A DNA stretch of 64,000 nucleotides from positions 51,563,658 through 51,627,657 of the forward strand of contig NC_080583.1 in NCBI RefSeq assembly GCF_029962835.1. Reading direction: 5' to 3'. Position numbers and translations under genes: made by a program. The notes under the pieces are model-generated. The model was not told the origin of the DNA, searched no databases, and worked only from the letters and a program-made list of their open reading frames with translations. This DNA comes from Magnolia sinica (lineage: Eukaryota > Streptophyta > Magnoliopsida > Magnoliales > Magnoliaceae). Below are positions 11,740 through 23,570 of this stretch, in pieces; within the stretch, counting starts at the first letter, position 1, and the number at the start of each line of letters is the position of its first letter.

Positions 11740-12560
11740 TATGTTATCGTGCCCGCCTTTGCGTCTCAAATCTTCATGACTTGAGAAGGGAAGTTCTCGA
11801 AGCTACTTACAATTCGAAGATGGTGATGCATCCTGGTAATACAAAGATGTATCGAGATATGAAGCGTTCGTACTGGTGGGATAACATGAAGGCCCACATA
11901 GCAGACTTTGTGTCTCGTTGTCTTACGTGCCAGCAGGTCAAGGCCGAGCATCGCCGACCTCGTGGATTGCTTTAGCCTATGCCCATAGCTGAACGGAAGT
12001 GGGATTTCATATCTATGGATTTCATTACTGGGTTACCGAAGAAGAGCAAGGGACACGACTCCATATGGGTGATTGTGGACCGATTGACGAAATCAGCTCA
12101 TTTTCTCCCTATTGGAGTTTCAAACTCAGCTGATGATTTGGCCTGTACATCAAGGAGATAGTACGTCTGCATGGAGTGCCTATGGAGATTGTGTCGGATT
12201 GAGACACGTGATTCACGTCTGCATGGAGTGCCTAAGAAGCAACGGGTGTGAAATTGAAGTTCAATACCACGTTCCACCCACAGACTGATGGGCAGACGGA
12301 ACGGGTAAATTAGGTGTTAGAGGACATGTTGCAGGCATGTGTGCTCGATTTCAAAGACAATTGGGATGACTGTCTTCCCTATGCAAAGTTCGCTTATAAC
12401 AGCAACTTTCAAGTGTATTGGCATGGCTCCCCTACGAGGCACTGTATAGGCATCCGTGTCGAGCACCACATTATTGGGCAGAAGTTGGCGAGAGAAGCCT
12501 GATTAGCCTAGATTTAGTACAGACGACCTCTGAGAAGATTGACATTATCAGGCGTCGACT
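11740..12560 (+). pseudogene. pol: Gypsy1 integrase
   Basis: Integrase with the zinc-binding CLTCQQVKAEHRRPRGLL region (about 11920-11970). The catalytic core begins WDFISMDFITGLPKKSKGHDSIWVIVDRLTKSAHF, with the second Asp in IVSD (12191-12199) and the Glu in HPQTDGQTERVN. Between the second Asp and Glu the family sequence is replaced: a 20-base direct repeat (12163-12182 and 12215-12234) marks a local duplication or deletion that removes about 15 residues. TGA at 12200 lies in SDRDTRF. Confidence 0.88.
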
Positions 12561-12927
12561 TCTTGCAGCATAGAGCAGACAGAAGAGTTACGCCAATACA
12601 TGATGGCGACAGCTAGAGTTTGAGGTTAAGGACCATGTATTTCTGAAAGTTTTCCCAATGAAGGGAGTCCTTCGCTTTAGTAAGAAAGAGAAGCTTACAC
12701 TGAGATTCATTGGCCCATTCTAGATACTAGACCGAGTGGGTATGGTGGCATACCATCTCACTTTGCCCACACCACTCGCAGGCGTGCATAACGTATTTCA
12801 TGTATCGATGCTGAAGAAATACGTTCCTGATCCTTCCTATATTATTAAATGGGAGCAAGTACAGTTAAGTAAAGATGCTACTTATGTACTGCGACCAACA
12901 TGTATCCTTAATAGGAAGGAATAAGTG

Positions 12928-13075
12928 CTACGGAGCAAAGTTATTCCGCTCGTGAAAGTATTGTGGACTCACCACACTGAGGAAGAGGCGACTTGGGAAA
13001 TATAAGCCGAGGTCCGTAAGAACTACCCTCAAATTCTCGAGGAGTACGAAAAGGTACTAATTTCGAGCACAAAAT
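12928..13075 (+). pseudogene. pol: Gypsy1 C-terminal chromodomain
   Basis: VIPLVKVLWTHH, then EEATWE, then RKNYPQILEEYE. This is the Pol C-terminal chromodomain of plant chromoviruses of the Tekay/Del type, thought to guide integration into heterochromatin by binding histone marks. One stop replaces a Glu-rich position after EEATWEI. Assignment rests on the conserved PLVKVLW and W-H-EATWE pattern. Confidence 0.82.
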
Positions 13076-13080
13076 TTTCC

Positions 13081-13096
13081 TTTAAGGGGAGTCGAT
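13081..13096 (+). promoter_or_regulatory. Polypurine tract of Gypsy1
   Basis: TTTAAGGGGAGTCGAT abuts the TGTAATG start of the right LTR. It is the expected plus-strand priming site. Confidence 0.75.
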
Positions 13097-16000
13097 TGTA
13101 ATGTCTCGAAAAAATCCGTTCAAAGACCCGAGTACCACCTCAGGCAGAAATCACTAAGGACCGAATCCTTTAGAAATTAGACGAAAATTAATTAACTATT
13201 AAACTAAATAATCAGTGGAATTAGCTTGAACCACTATCTATACGAACTGCAAGACCCAAAATCGCTAGAATCGCTAACTCAACATTACACAAGAACCTAG
13301 GAGCAATCTCAAAACCCAGTTACTCTCTGGAGTACATTGAAACTTCTTATCAGACCTGGACCACGCGTCAAAAGTCCAATTACTGCGAAACTATAAGGTT
13401 ATGACCACCTTACTGGGCTTAACAACTATCATGGGAATCGAGCCCGAATAGTACCCAAAAACGCATAACTAGAGCCATGAGCAAAATGTGTGAGAAACGT
13501 GAATATCTTTAGAAAAGGAACTCAAACTTAAGTAAATTGGACCATTCGCTTGCGGCCAAATTAAAGACTTCAAACTGTCAGATTCTGACTAAATTATACC
13601 TTTGGATTAGAGAAATTTTCCTACACATGTTAGTATACTTGTGGCCCTGATCGAGTGACGATGACCGTTGAATTGAAACAGGTCCTCCATAGTCGATCTA
13701 CAAATCTGATCGGACTGAAACCTTAACCTGGCTTAGTTCCATGGTTAGGGAACTTACTCCATGTCGTTTGCGAGTAATGGACCTCCAAATGAGTCTTGGT
13801 TGCCCGAAGTAGACATCCTTTGGCTATAACCTAAATATACCATGGCCCTGGGGCCATTTACATCACTTCTGGACCTATATAATACCCTTAACCCACCTCT
13901 CTCTCATTTCATACGAATTTTCAGTAACCTTAGGAGAGAGAAGAGAGAAAATAGGAGAATAGAGTGGAGATCGAAGGGAAACCTTTGGGGTTTGCTGTAG
14001 TACTCCTGTTCTGCTACTCCACCCATCGAATTGCCTTTACATTTAGCTACTCAACTTGTTTCAACTCTATTTTCGGATAAAAAATCCTAACCCCAATCTA
14101 TTTTAGGAATTCAAATAGACAAACCAGTGAAATAGCTAACCTATTTCAATGTTTAGGTAGCCGTTGTGCCGTTGACAAAGACGTGGTGTATGAACCGAGT
14201 TCGTAACGAGTATATCGATGAAAGGTGCAGACTATAAACATTTAGGTTATGGTTTTCAAGGCTTTAAATATCAGCAATGATTTATGTCTGACTTGATTGC
14301 TGCCAGATGATTTTAGTTATGACTTTTTCGATATATCATGTATGTGTAAACTAGGTTGTATACTAAATGCATTCCATGTGTTTGTTGAAATGTTTGAATG
14401 AATAGAAAATTATGCTTTATGCTTGCCATGACTATTAATCTAGAATTCATGTTTGTTGTACGTATGACAACTCCTTTGTGAAAGGATTTGCCATAATATA
14501 TGTTATAACTAATTTATTACATGTATGTTGAAATGTGTAGTCTAAGTGTTTGATAAAATGTCTGAATGAGAAATTTCTTGTTGAAATGCATTTAATGAGG
14601 GTGTTGAGATAGGGTTCTCAATTACCTAATCTATAGTTACAGTTTCCTTCATGTAACCTATCTTGCTATTATGTGATTTATGGATGAAACCCTATGTATG
14701 ATAATATGTGTAATATGGTTGTTAAAATGCCTGAATGAGAATTGTATTTGAATTGGTTGTTAAATATTGTTTTGACTATCACATATGAATGCCTATTGTA
14801 TTTGAGTATGACTGGGACTAATACCTAGTCCAGGCAATCGGTAACAATTTCTGATTAAGTGGCCGAACTAGTTTCGCCATAACGGATATGTTCGATGAAT
14901 CCGAGTTGTACGATGATTATCGGCAGTGGTTAGGCCACAAGGAGTGCGTATGCGCTCCATGTCGATTAATTTAGCGTACGTTCGTACCAATCGAACTTGT
15001 CAAGTAACCCGATTGGCTTATTGTGTGTTTACCATATATGGACGCTACTGCTTGAATCTAAGGTACTACTTACCAATACAAAGCCCATTTAACCTTGGTA
15101 CCATGATCCACGAAGACTTATGAGCTGGGTATGGTGGTATGGGACACAGTGCTCAAGCTGTCAGCCTACGCTGGGGTGACGAGCCTCCCCGTAGTGACCA
15201 GTGAGCAATCCAAACTCATGAACTGAATACGGTGGTATGGGACACTGTATTCGAGCTGTCAGCCTATGATCAGGTGACGAGCCTCTTGTAGTGACCTCGA
15301 GTATAAAATAGGCCTACGCAGATGGTGACGGGCCTCCCGTAGTGACCTCGAGTGTAAACTCACGAACTTACCTATCCACTGCTTTTAAATTAGGGGTGAT
15401 GTTACCTTATAACTTGCCTAACGTATGTGATTAACTAGGATTGACGACCCTAGATGGATCATCATTTGGGTAAGTGATATAAAGGGAGGTACCTTAGCTT
15501 CCCGAATCTGTTGTATGAATAAGCCTAATTAAGAACTCAGCTAACATGTGCATGCACCGCACTGCATGTGCTTTGGCGGTGAAGGCACAATGGGAGTAGC
15601 ATGTGCGACCGTGAGATGGTGTCGCTGAGGGTGTGCAGGCGAGGGCATGCATCATTACCGCATATCATCCTTGTATTAACCAGAGTAGTTAGGGAATGTT
15701 TGTTGTATTGCTTATCATTACTGCTTGACTGAATTGATAACATGTTAACCTTTACCTTATAGAACCACTGATTTGATCACTCAGTCCCACTCTGGGATGG
15801 TGTTTTAAAACACCAACCAGACTCTGTTGTAAATATAGGTGGCGACGATGTCAACACTGCTGATTGGGATTTCATAGATGAGGAGGAAGAATTCTCCTAC
15901 GTTTAGCTATCAGGTGGCTCTATGTAGACCACGTACTGATCGATGGGATTACAGGGACTATAAGGATTAGTTGGACATTTACATTTTTGTATTTTGTAAA

Positions 16001-16267
16001 TTTTGGATCAACACATGTATATATTCAACCTGGTAACATACTCATACTTTGAGGATTGAGAAACACTTCTATACATTATATACCTATCTCAGTCTTCCAC
16101 TTGCTTAACTTAATTATCTCTGGAGTATGTTATGCTGTTTTAGTATAATCCCACTCTAATGCACTAATATGGACAACATTTAAACATCATTATCTATGTT
16201 GCATAAGGGATGCGTCGGAACTTGGGAGTTGAGCTTCTGCTCGACCCCCGATTTTCAGGGCGTTATA
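13097..16267 (+). repeat. Gypsy1 3' LTR
   Basis: Collinear with 2818-5982, 3171 bp. Starts TGTAATG and ends GGGCGTTATA; the terminal CA of the left LTR is TA here. TATA box at 13876-13882. Followed by the GAATA duplication at 16268-16272. Confidence 0.93.
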
Positions 16268-16272
16268 GAATA
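16268..16272. repeat. Target-site duplication of Gypsy1, right copy (GAATA)
   Basis: Matches 2813-2817 exactly and directly follows the right LTR. Confidence 0.92.
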
Positions 16273-18440
16273 TCTGGAAATCAAGTTAGTTAGAGTCACA
16301 TAAATCCAACACTTGACTTTCTTGTGCAATATTTGGAAATCAAGTCAGTTGGAGTCACATAAATTTGGCCTAAAGAGTTGGGGCTAATACATCTTGACTA
16401 ACTGTGACTGAGTGAAGTATGCTTTGAACTCCCATAATCACGGTAAATTTTTTTTCCCTATATATTGGTGACCTTAAGGGATTGTTTGGATTTTTTATGG
16501 TTAACATGCAAATTCTTCAAGCAAAACTGAAAATTCTGGATGTCTCGTATGGAAGAAGGACAGGTAAGCCTATTAATTGTGCCCATTATGATAGTTTATC
16601 ACTTGTTTTCTCTTTCAATGCAGAAACATCCTAGTATACTTATTACATACCTATTAAAATTTCAAAGCATTCTTCCATCCATAATCTTCTTTCAAACTTT
16701 AGAATGACACATGCTGGAAATGAACCAATTGTTATAACCCTGTGCCAGGTAATATAGCTCTCATATATCATCAGGGTAAACTTTTGGCACTCTCAGAAGT
16801 TGATAAGCCTTGTAAGTCTTTTTATGATTGACCCTATTATTATTCCTAGAGTGCTACTTTTCTTTCAAACCTTCTTTCTTTTTTTTTTAAATTTTTTTAA
16901 TTTTTTTTAGTAGTACAAAAATGTTGTGTAAGATTTTCTGTTTACTTGATTCTAAAAATATTATTCACTAATAAGAAGCCATTTTTGGATATTACCACTT
17001 TAATTGGCCTGGGCACTGAGGGGTCCCAAATGTGTGTTTGTGTTTCTAGTCCTTTGCAGCATGCTCCCATTCTTCAACCTTGATCATTAGTGGGAAGACT
17101 TTGCTTTTTCACTCAGTTACCTTTGGCATCTTTTTGTATCTTGCCAGAGTCGAGATCTGTTTGTTGTGTGTCTCTAATTTGAATTTAACACTTTAACTGA
17201 TTTACTCATCATTTTCAAAAGTTATGTTCACCATAATCTAATGAGAAAATTTAAACATTTCAGCACAGCAAGTATGATGCTTTATACACATTCTCCTGAA
17301 TTCAAGAGCATATCAAATAACTCACTACTTCAATAGAATTGCAAAGAAAGCCTATCGAAATAGCTGATTGTATTTACCACCTTATAAACCCAAAACAATT
17401 TCAAACATTTCAAAAATCCACTTCTTGATTTGACTTAAGGGCCTCTTTGGCTTCTAGGAAATGAGAATAGGATTTAGCAAATTCACAAGGCCTTTGGATA
17501 TTACAAGGAGAGAGATTTTATAGCTTTTATGAGTTTCTCTTTTTGTTGATTTGAAAATTAATAAATTTTAAATTTGACAAACCTATGGATTTCAGGAATT
17601 TAGCATTTTCCCAAATCTGTTATATATGGTTGTCAATCAATAGATTTTTTCTCACTCACTATTGTTGAAGGGGCCAGTAGAATCTTTCCTCATCACATAT
17701 ATTTTAATGAGAGATGCTCCTCTGCTTTCATAGCACTTATAAGTTATAGTGCTCCTTGTTGCCTTTAATTAATTGATTTAGACCGTCCATTAGGTCAAGC
17801 ACACATTCTTGGGTTAACAAGCCAATATTAAATTGATCTAATCATCTTAACCATCTTATCAATGGTCCTGTTAAAACTATTTGCATAAAAATTGGTCTAA
17901 TACATAATTTGTCCATCTATTTGATGGTTCCCATCATGGATTGCTTATAATTCTTTTATGCGGCAATTCTAACCATCCAATTAAGGGGTTAGAAAAAGGA
18001 TGTCTATAAGTAAGAAGGCAAACTTAGCATGGATTTGATCATCAGATCGGTCTGATTTTTTCACGGTAAATCTTTAATGTGTTCTGTACTTAATGGATAG
18101 TTTATGTCCAACTATAATTAATTACCTGATGCTACTAGGAGAGCATTGGAGCAGTTCTCTACTTTATTATACTTTTTAAATATGTGGACAATCAAATTAT
18201 CGACTTACGTGGTTCTCATGCATGAATTATGATCATCATCACTATAACCTTGTCCCATCTATTTGATGTTGGCTTTTTGACAATTATCATGGTTGGTGGG
18301 CAAAAGTTTGACAACAAGCAAGCCAGCGCTACATGAGATCAACACTTTTATATGGACTGGGGATAGGCTGGTGCAATTGCTACAAGATGAGTTTTCAATT
18401 GCCTTTTTATAGATATCATTATGAATGGATTTCATGTTTA
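16273..18440. other. AT-rich unique DNA, no gene recognised
   Basis: This is the right-hand continuation of the pre-insertion locus. It holds a short imperfect tandem pair at 16271-16365 ('ggaaatcaag.tagtt.gagtcacataaat', period about 59) and long T/A runs near 16880. No kinase or LRR exon of the ERL1-like gene was found, and no convincing open frame. A repeat-like stretch at about 17440-17700 begins 'gggcctctttgg' and ends near 'ggggccag'; it could be a decayed MITE, but I cannot establish ends or a target duplication. Confidence 0.5.
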
Positions 18441-19772
18441 CACTACAAGAAACCTATGTATCAGTGGCGCACTATCACAGGCGGCCACAACAAACCGCCA
18501 GTGTACATGTAAAATCAGTGGCGTTTGGTGTGTAGTACCCACTTGTTGGAAGCTGACTTCATGGACAGAGAGTCTAAGCAATGTCATAAAAAATGTCGCT
18601 TGTGCAACAGTTTAATTGAAGTGGTAAAATTCTCCACAAACTTCTTTTCATCATTCTTGGTTCTTTTTGTTATGCAATTTCTTTTGTCAAGCCAAAGATT
18701 CTTAGGCCTCAAGCTTACCTCCATTCTCTTGTTGTTGAAGAAATCCTTGTAAGGACTTACTCTCACTCTAGGTTTTAGTTCATTTTCCTTTATAGCTACG
18801 ATGACCCATGTGACAAAAGAACGCAAGCTTTGTTGTCCTTTGGGTTCTGATTTTTTAAAAGAATAGGTAATCTTCAGACAGTTTGCTAGTTCTTGAGATG
18901 ATTATGCATGATTTTAATGTTTCATTAGCTAATTATTTGTTAGTTTAGATTACTACTAATTTATTTTTTATTTAAACTATGTGAATGTTCTTTTCTAATT
19001 TCCTTTGTCTTTGTAGTTTTCATTGTTACATCTTGCAACCTGTACCATGAATATACGTGACTTCCATTATTTTGAGTGATGTACATTGCCTTTTTATTGT
19101 CAGGCTGACCTTATGATGGAATCATGTAATTTTTTTCTTATCTGATATCAATGTGGGTTGCATTTTCCTTTTTGGGTGAATGGTTGATCTGATTCATTGG
19201 GATTTTGTTTCAGATCAAACTGAAGATACCTTACTAGCAATAGGTGACAACAGCTCAAATCATGGTATCGAAAGCTACCCCAACCTGTAATTTTATAGCG
19301 TTTGGGGGTACAGATGGAATAAATCCATCCAAGGATTTGAATATTTTTGACCCCTGTAAGTCTTCATTTTTTTTTCCTCGGCACGATTGCTTAATGATAT
19401 TTTGTTTTGTTCCACTCAATTCTTTGTTTTCTGGTATTGTACTGATGTCGGATTTGTTGACTGTGGACTCCTAGTAATTCTTTTCAAATGTTCATTTTTC
19501 TTTTTTAAATGTGTTTTCCACCTAACGAGTGAACTGGTGTGATTTTCGAGCCTGTCTATTTATTAGTGTGGACCGCTTGATGCATGCTTTAATGCTCTCT
19601 GCAGGTTGGTGAATGTGGTCTCATGAGTAGGTCTGCACTATTAATGAAATTTAGTAAAAATATAAATTTTTTATTTTTTCTCCTTGAATCAATTTGCTTT
19701 TGGAGATAAAATGAAATTGATATAAAATGCATCAAAAAGGAAGCATTGTCCAATTTGAATTTTTGATGCATA

Positions 19773-20365
19773 GGAGTAGAAACATATGAAGCTATTGCTG
19801 ATTCTCTTTTTATTGGTTTTGGTGATCGAGCTGAAACTGCATATGGTGATAGTGGGATGAAGGTAGGTTCTTGAGTTGCATGCTATGATGCATATGATGC
19901 AGTTTTATCCTTAAAGAAAAAGGGAAGAAAAATATGTCCACACATTTATTAAAAAAATTCCATAGCTATTCTCCTCCATCTGCTAGTTATAGATATTTAT
20001 TGGTTCCTTTTATTTTATTTTAAATTTATTTTTTGGTTATTTTATTTTGTTTTGTAAACTTTTCTCTCTACATTGGTGACTAGACTGAAGGTGGAGCATT
20101 TGGGGTGAAACGTGGTAGCTCAGAGGGGGGCTTTGCTGCTTCATATGGGGATGGATATGGACTTCATTCGGTATGGCTATTTTTGCAGGAAATATTTATG
20201 ACTAAAAATTTAATTTTAGATAGTGCAACTTAGATTATGAGTGTACATATTGTTTTATTAGTTGACCTCTACGCATGGCAGGGTGCTGTTAACAAAGGTC
20301 CTCTATATGGCATGTGTTATGGTTCTTGGGGTGCATTTGAGAAGTCTCGCCTCGGGCATCGCTGA
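19773..20365 (+). pseudogene. Exon-like fragments of a glycine-rich protein gene
   Basis: Three open blocks in splice-compatible order. The first ends 19862 before a GTAGGT donor and reads GFGDRAETAYGDSGMK. The second is 20084-20170, bounded by AG and GT, and reads EGGAFGVKRGSSEGG then SYGDGYGLHS. The third is 20282-20365, starts after AG, reads NKGPLYGMCYGSWGAF and EKSRLGHR, and ends in TGA. All three stay in one phase. The Gly/Tyr/Ser/Arg-rich composition resembles C-terminal tails of plant RNA-binding proteins, but I do not recognise a specific gene. Upstream exon boundaries are uncertain. It may be a captured 3' end inside the CACTA-like element, or a residual host gene 3' end. Confidence 0.45.
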
Positions 20366-20609
20366 AATCCATTGCTTTTTTTTTTTCCTCTTATTTTTCC
20401 TTGTGTCTCAATCTGTAAATTTTCTATCCATTATATAACCTTTCATTCTCAGGTTGCCTATAAATGGGGCTGGTTGTGAATGATTTACAGGTTGTGTTTG
20501 AATACTAATTTAAGCCTGTAAAGATCTTCTGATCTAGAAGATTCGGCCTAGTAGAATTTTTAATTGTTTCTTTTCTTTTCTTTTACAATGTAAATGACTT
20601 ACATGCATT

Positions 20610-21060
20610 TTTTTACAGATTTTACAGGCGTTTGTTCAATCTCTTATCAGCATTTGTTACAACTTTTAGCAGCGTTTGTTACAAATTTTGTCTGCGTTTC
20701 TCATAACTTTTACTGGCGTTTTTTATAGCTTTTAATCAGCATTTCTCATAGCTTTTATTGGTGTTTTTACAGTTTTTATCAGTGCTTCGTACAGTTTTTA
20801 CCGGCGTTTCATACAGGTTTTAACGGCGCTCTTATAGTTTTTACCGGCAGTCACCAGAAGTGCCGGTAAATGATAATAAACGCCGGTAAAGGTCAACTTT
20901 TAGCAGCGGCCATAAAAAATGCCAGTAAAAAGGTGTAACCACTGGTAAAAGATACAGTGATGCCCTCCTTTAGCGGCAGGTGTCCGACCGTTGGTAATTC
21001 TTATACTGGTGATTTTTAGGACTTTTAGGGGCGGTTTTAGCTGCCGGTAAAGGTTATTTT
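20610..21060. repeat. Subterminal repeat array of the CACTA-like right end
   Basis: A dozen or more imperfect units of about 30 bases built on 'ttttta.cggcgttt.ta' in the left part and 'gccggtaaa' (with inverted copies) in the right part, running to the TTTCTTGTATTG end. Dense short direct and inverted subterminal motifs are typical of CACTA ends, where transposase binds. Confidence 0.65.
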
Positions 21061-21070
21061 TCTTGTATTG

Positions 21071-23235
21071 AACTCAAGAAGGAATATGGAAGTAGGTTAC
21101 ACATCCAAAATTTCCAATAGTGCCGAAAGAAATAACCCAGATTCAAAAGCGTTGATGATAGAGGCATTGGGCTGCGATAAGGAGAAAATTAGAAGAAGCT
21201 ACAAGACCACCTCAGTCACAGATGATTCCACCTAAGCCTTTCTGGAGGGTCCCTATGTCTGAAGGCTAGGTGGCTATAAACATAATAGGGGCAGTACTGT
21301 CTCCTATGTTACAAAACTAGAATTATGATGTTCTCGGTTGACTGAATCAGTCGGCAAGTCCTAAGGAGGAAGACAGATGAGGTAACCTATCAGACTACCT
21401 CAGTGATGAGTGCTTTCCAATGGATGAATGGTTGGCTAATTAACAGATGTCGACCACTAAAGCAATGAAAATTGTCTCACTAGCAGACACCTCAGCCAAC
21501 CTCGCGACTGATGAAGGCGCTGAACAGATAGAAGATCGTAGAATAGAAGCAAATGCTAAAACACTAAGGGGGCAATGTTCAAATGAAGGAATTGTGTTTG
21601 GGACATTGCCACCAGTCTTGTTCCATTGCAACATAGTTTTCACATTGCCTTCAAGTTTCTAGGCCAGACTAGCCTAGCGAAATAGAATGGTGCGCGCTGT
21701 AGAAGAATATACTCCCCTAGTAATAATACAACATGTTTCTTTCCCATTCAAAGAAGATGCTAGAAATGAACCGAAGACAGATGAAACACCTCATGTTAAC
21801 ATCATCACAGTAGAGGTAGGGGTTACGTCTAAAAGGGTGGTTATAGAGAGACTGACACCCATGGCATGATACAACATCTCAAGCCATTGTACATATCGGC
21901 TTACCTCGAAGGATGCCCCATTACCAGAATCTTGGTCGACAATGAGGTCACCGTTAACTTTTTCCATTAAGGATGATGTCTAAATTAGGAAACACGATGG
22001 TTGACTTGATTCCATTAGAGGTGACCATCAATAATTTCACTGGTCATGTCATGAATACTCATAGTGTCTTATCGGTCGATCTGACTGTTGGAACCAAGTT
22101 AGTATTGGTGTCGTTTATCATGGTCAATACCTCATCAAGCCATAATACTTTGTTGGGGAGGGACTGGATTCATTCATTTGCATGTATCCCGTCCTCCCTA
22201 CATTAGTTTGTGATTTTTTAGAATTAAGATAAGGTCGAACTGGTCTTAGGCAATAATAAACCTTTCGTGGTCACTTTGAATGTCAATGAAGCTTATTATT
22301 ATGGGGAACAGGTGAGATTGATTCAGTTCATTGGGAGAAACAAGTTTAGCCACCCAACTAGAATATCAGTGAAGAAGAACCTAAAAAGTGTTGTGCAAGC
22401 TATCATTGAAGTAATGTGATTAAGAGACACTCTGCTGAGGAACATTATTTTGTATCGGCGGGTCTCGCGTTGCACGATCAAAGAAATTCCATGATCAACA
22501 CACCAAGAAGTGGCACCACCAGGCTGATTTCACGGTGAGAAAAAGAAGGCTCGAAGAAAGCCTAAAAGAGATGGATGAAGGATGCCTTGTAAATTTGGCC
22601 GATATGGATGACTTGGCCAAAAAAGATGACATCATTGAGTTTGAAGAGGCTCCTGACAAGATGGAAGATTCTCGTCCCCAAGTTCAAGATCCATTGGTGG
22701 AAATCAACTTAGGGACCGAGCAAGATCCGAAGCTTACATTCATCACTAACTTATTGAAGCCTCACAAGAAGGAATAATTGTCGAGTTTACTTAGTGAATT
22801 TGCTGATTGTTTTGCATGGGATTATCACGACATGTCGGGTCTTGACCAGGGTTTAGTTGTGCACACATTACTGATAAAAGTAGGATATCGGCCACATGAG
22901 CAGCCGCCTAGGCTAATGACAGCCGAAGTGGCCCATAATGTAAAGGAAGAAATTGAATGACTTGTGAAGACTGGTTTTATTAGGCCTATCAAGTACGCCG
23001 AATGTATGTCAAATGTTATTCCAGTAATAAAAAAGAATGACAAGTAGAGGATTTGTATTGATTTTAGAAATTTGAATTTAGCAACATCAAAAGATGAATA
23101 CTCGATGCTAGTGGCCGATTAGCTAATCGATCGGGCCACCGGGCATGGAATTGTGTCTTTTATGGATGGACATTTCGGGTATAATTAGATTTACATTACA
23201 ACAAAGGATGTGCTGAAAATGGTATTCAGGTCCAT
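21071..23235 (+). pseudogene. Tat-like Ty3/gypsy remnant (gag end, protease, partial RT)
   Basis: Truncated gypsy polyprotein of the Tat/Retand type. Readable pieces are TPLVIIQHVSFPFKEDARNE (about 21708-21770), TSKRVVIERLTPMA (21825-21866), a protease-like ILVDNEVTVNFF (about 21928-21963) in which the Gly of the usual DNG is Glu, LIPLEVTINNFTGHV, then SSHNTLLGRDWIHSFACIPS (about 22130-22195). RT begins with LLSEFADCFAWDYHDMSGLD and proceeds through RPIKY and RICIDFRNLN to FMDGHFGYN (about 22780-23190), then loses similarity before the catalytic Asp-Asp. No LTRs of this element are seen. Many stops. Confidence 0.75.
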
Positions 23236-23570
23236 TAGGAACTTATTGCTAGGTAGTAATGCCCAAATCCATTCAAAGGATTGAGTCACACCTAGCGATT
23301 GGGGAGAAATGGACTTTTCCAGCCTAACCTCTCCCTAATCCGTAACCACAATGCGAAATAAGTGACCCAAGCTCTTCGGACCAACATGTGGAATAAGATA
23401 AATCCATCACCACTCTTAGAGGTGAAAAGAGAATTGAAAAAACCATCCCGATGAGGGCTGAGAAGCCTAAGGACTCAAAATAATCTAAGAAGAATGATGA
23501 AATTAGTGACGTCTCACATGAGAAAGAACCAAACACACAATATAAGCTGATTGCATCGTTCCCACAACGG

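Larger units (their letters stand above)
2818..16267 (+). mobile_element. Gypsy1: full-length Ty3/gypsy chromovirus (Tekay/Del-like), defective
   Basis: A 13.45-kb LTR retrotransposon with the order LTR, PBS, accessory ORF, gag, protease, RT, RNase H, integrase, chromodomain, PPT, LTR. Long LTRs (about 3.17 kb), an initiator-Met type primer site and a C-terminal chromodomain point to the Tekay/Del chromovirus clade. The two LTRs differ by about 35 positions in their first roughly 350 bases (my count by eye), mostly transitions, so the insertion is not recent. Stops and frameshifts are spread through every coding domain, so it cannot be autonomous. The accessory ORF upstream of gag (6790-8158) is unusual and makes the internal region about 7.1 kb. 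Confidence 0.93.
18441..21070. mobile_element. Possible CACTA (En/Spm) element carrying gene fragments
   Basis: CACTACAAGAAA at 18441-18452 is the classical plant CACTA terminal motif. TTTCTTGTATTG at 21059-21070 is its reverse complement with one mismatch. Each end has its own short subterminal repeats: 'cagtggcg' and 'ccgccagtg' on the left, 'ccggtaaa', 'ggcg' and 'ttttta' on the right. No transposase is visible. The 3-bp flanks (TTA left, AAC right) do not match, and the subterminal motifs of the two ends differ. The ends may therefore belong to two different elements or to one that has rearranged. Between them lie exon-like gene pieces (19773-20365). Confidence 0.55.

Noticed and set aside
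17440..17700. MITE or hAT-like element beginning gggcctctttgg
   Set aside because: No reliable inverted ends or target duplication could be matched.
16273..18440. Missing ERL1-like kinase exons to the right of Gypsy1
   Set aside because: No kinase subdomain motifs (HRD, DFG, LRR consensus) were found in any frame.
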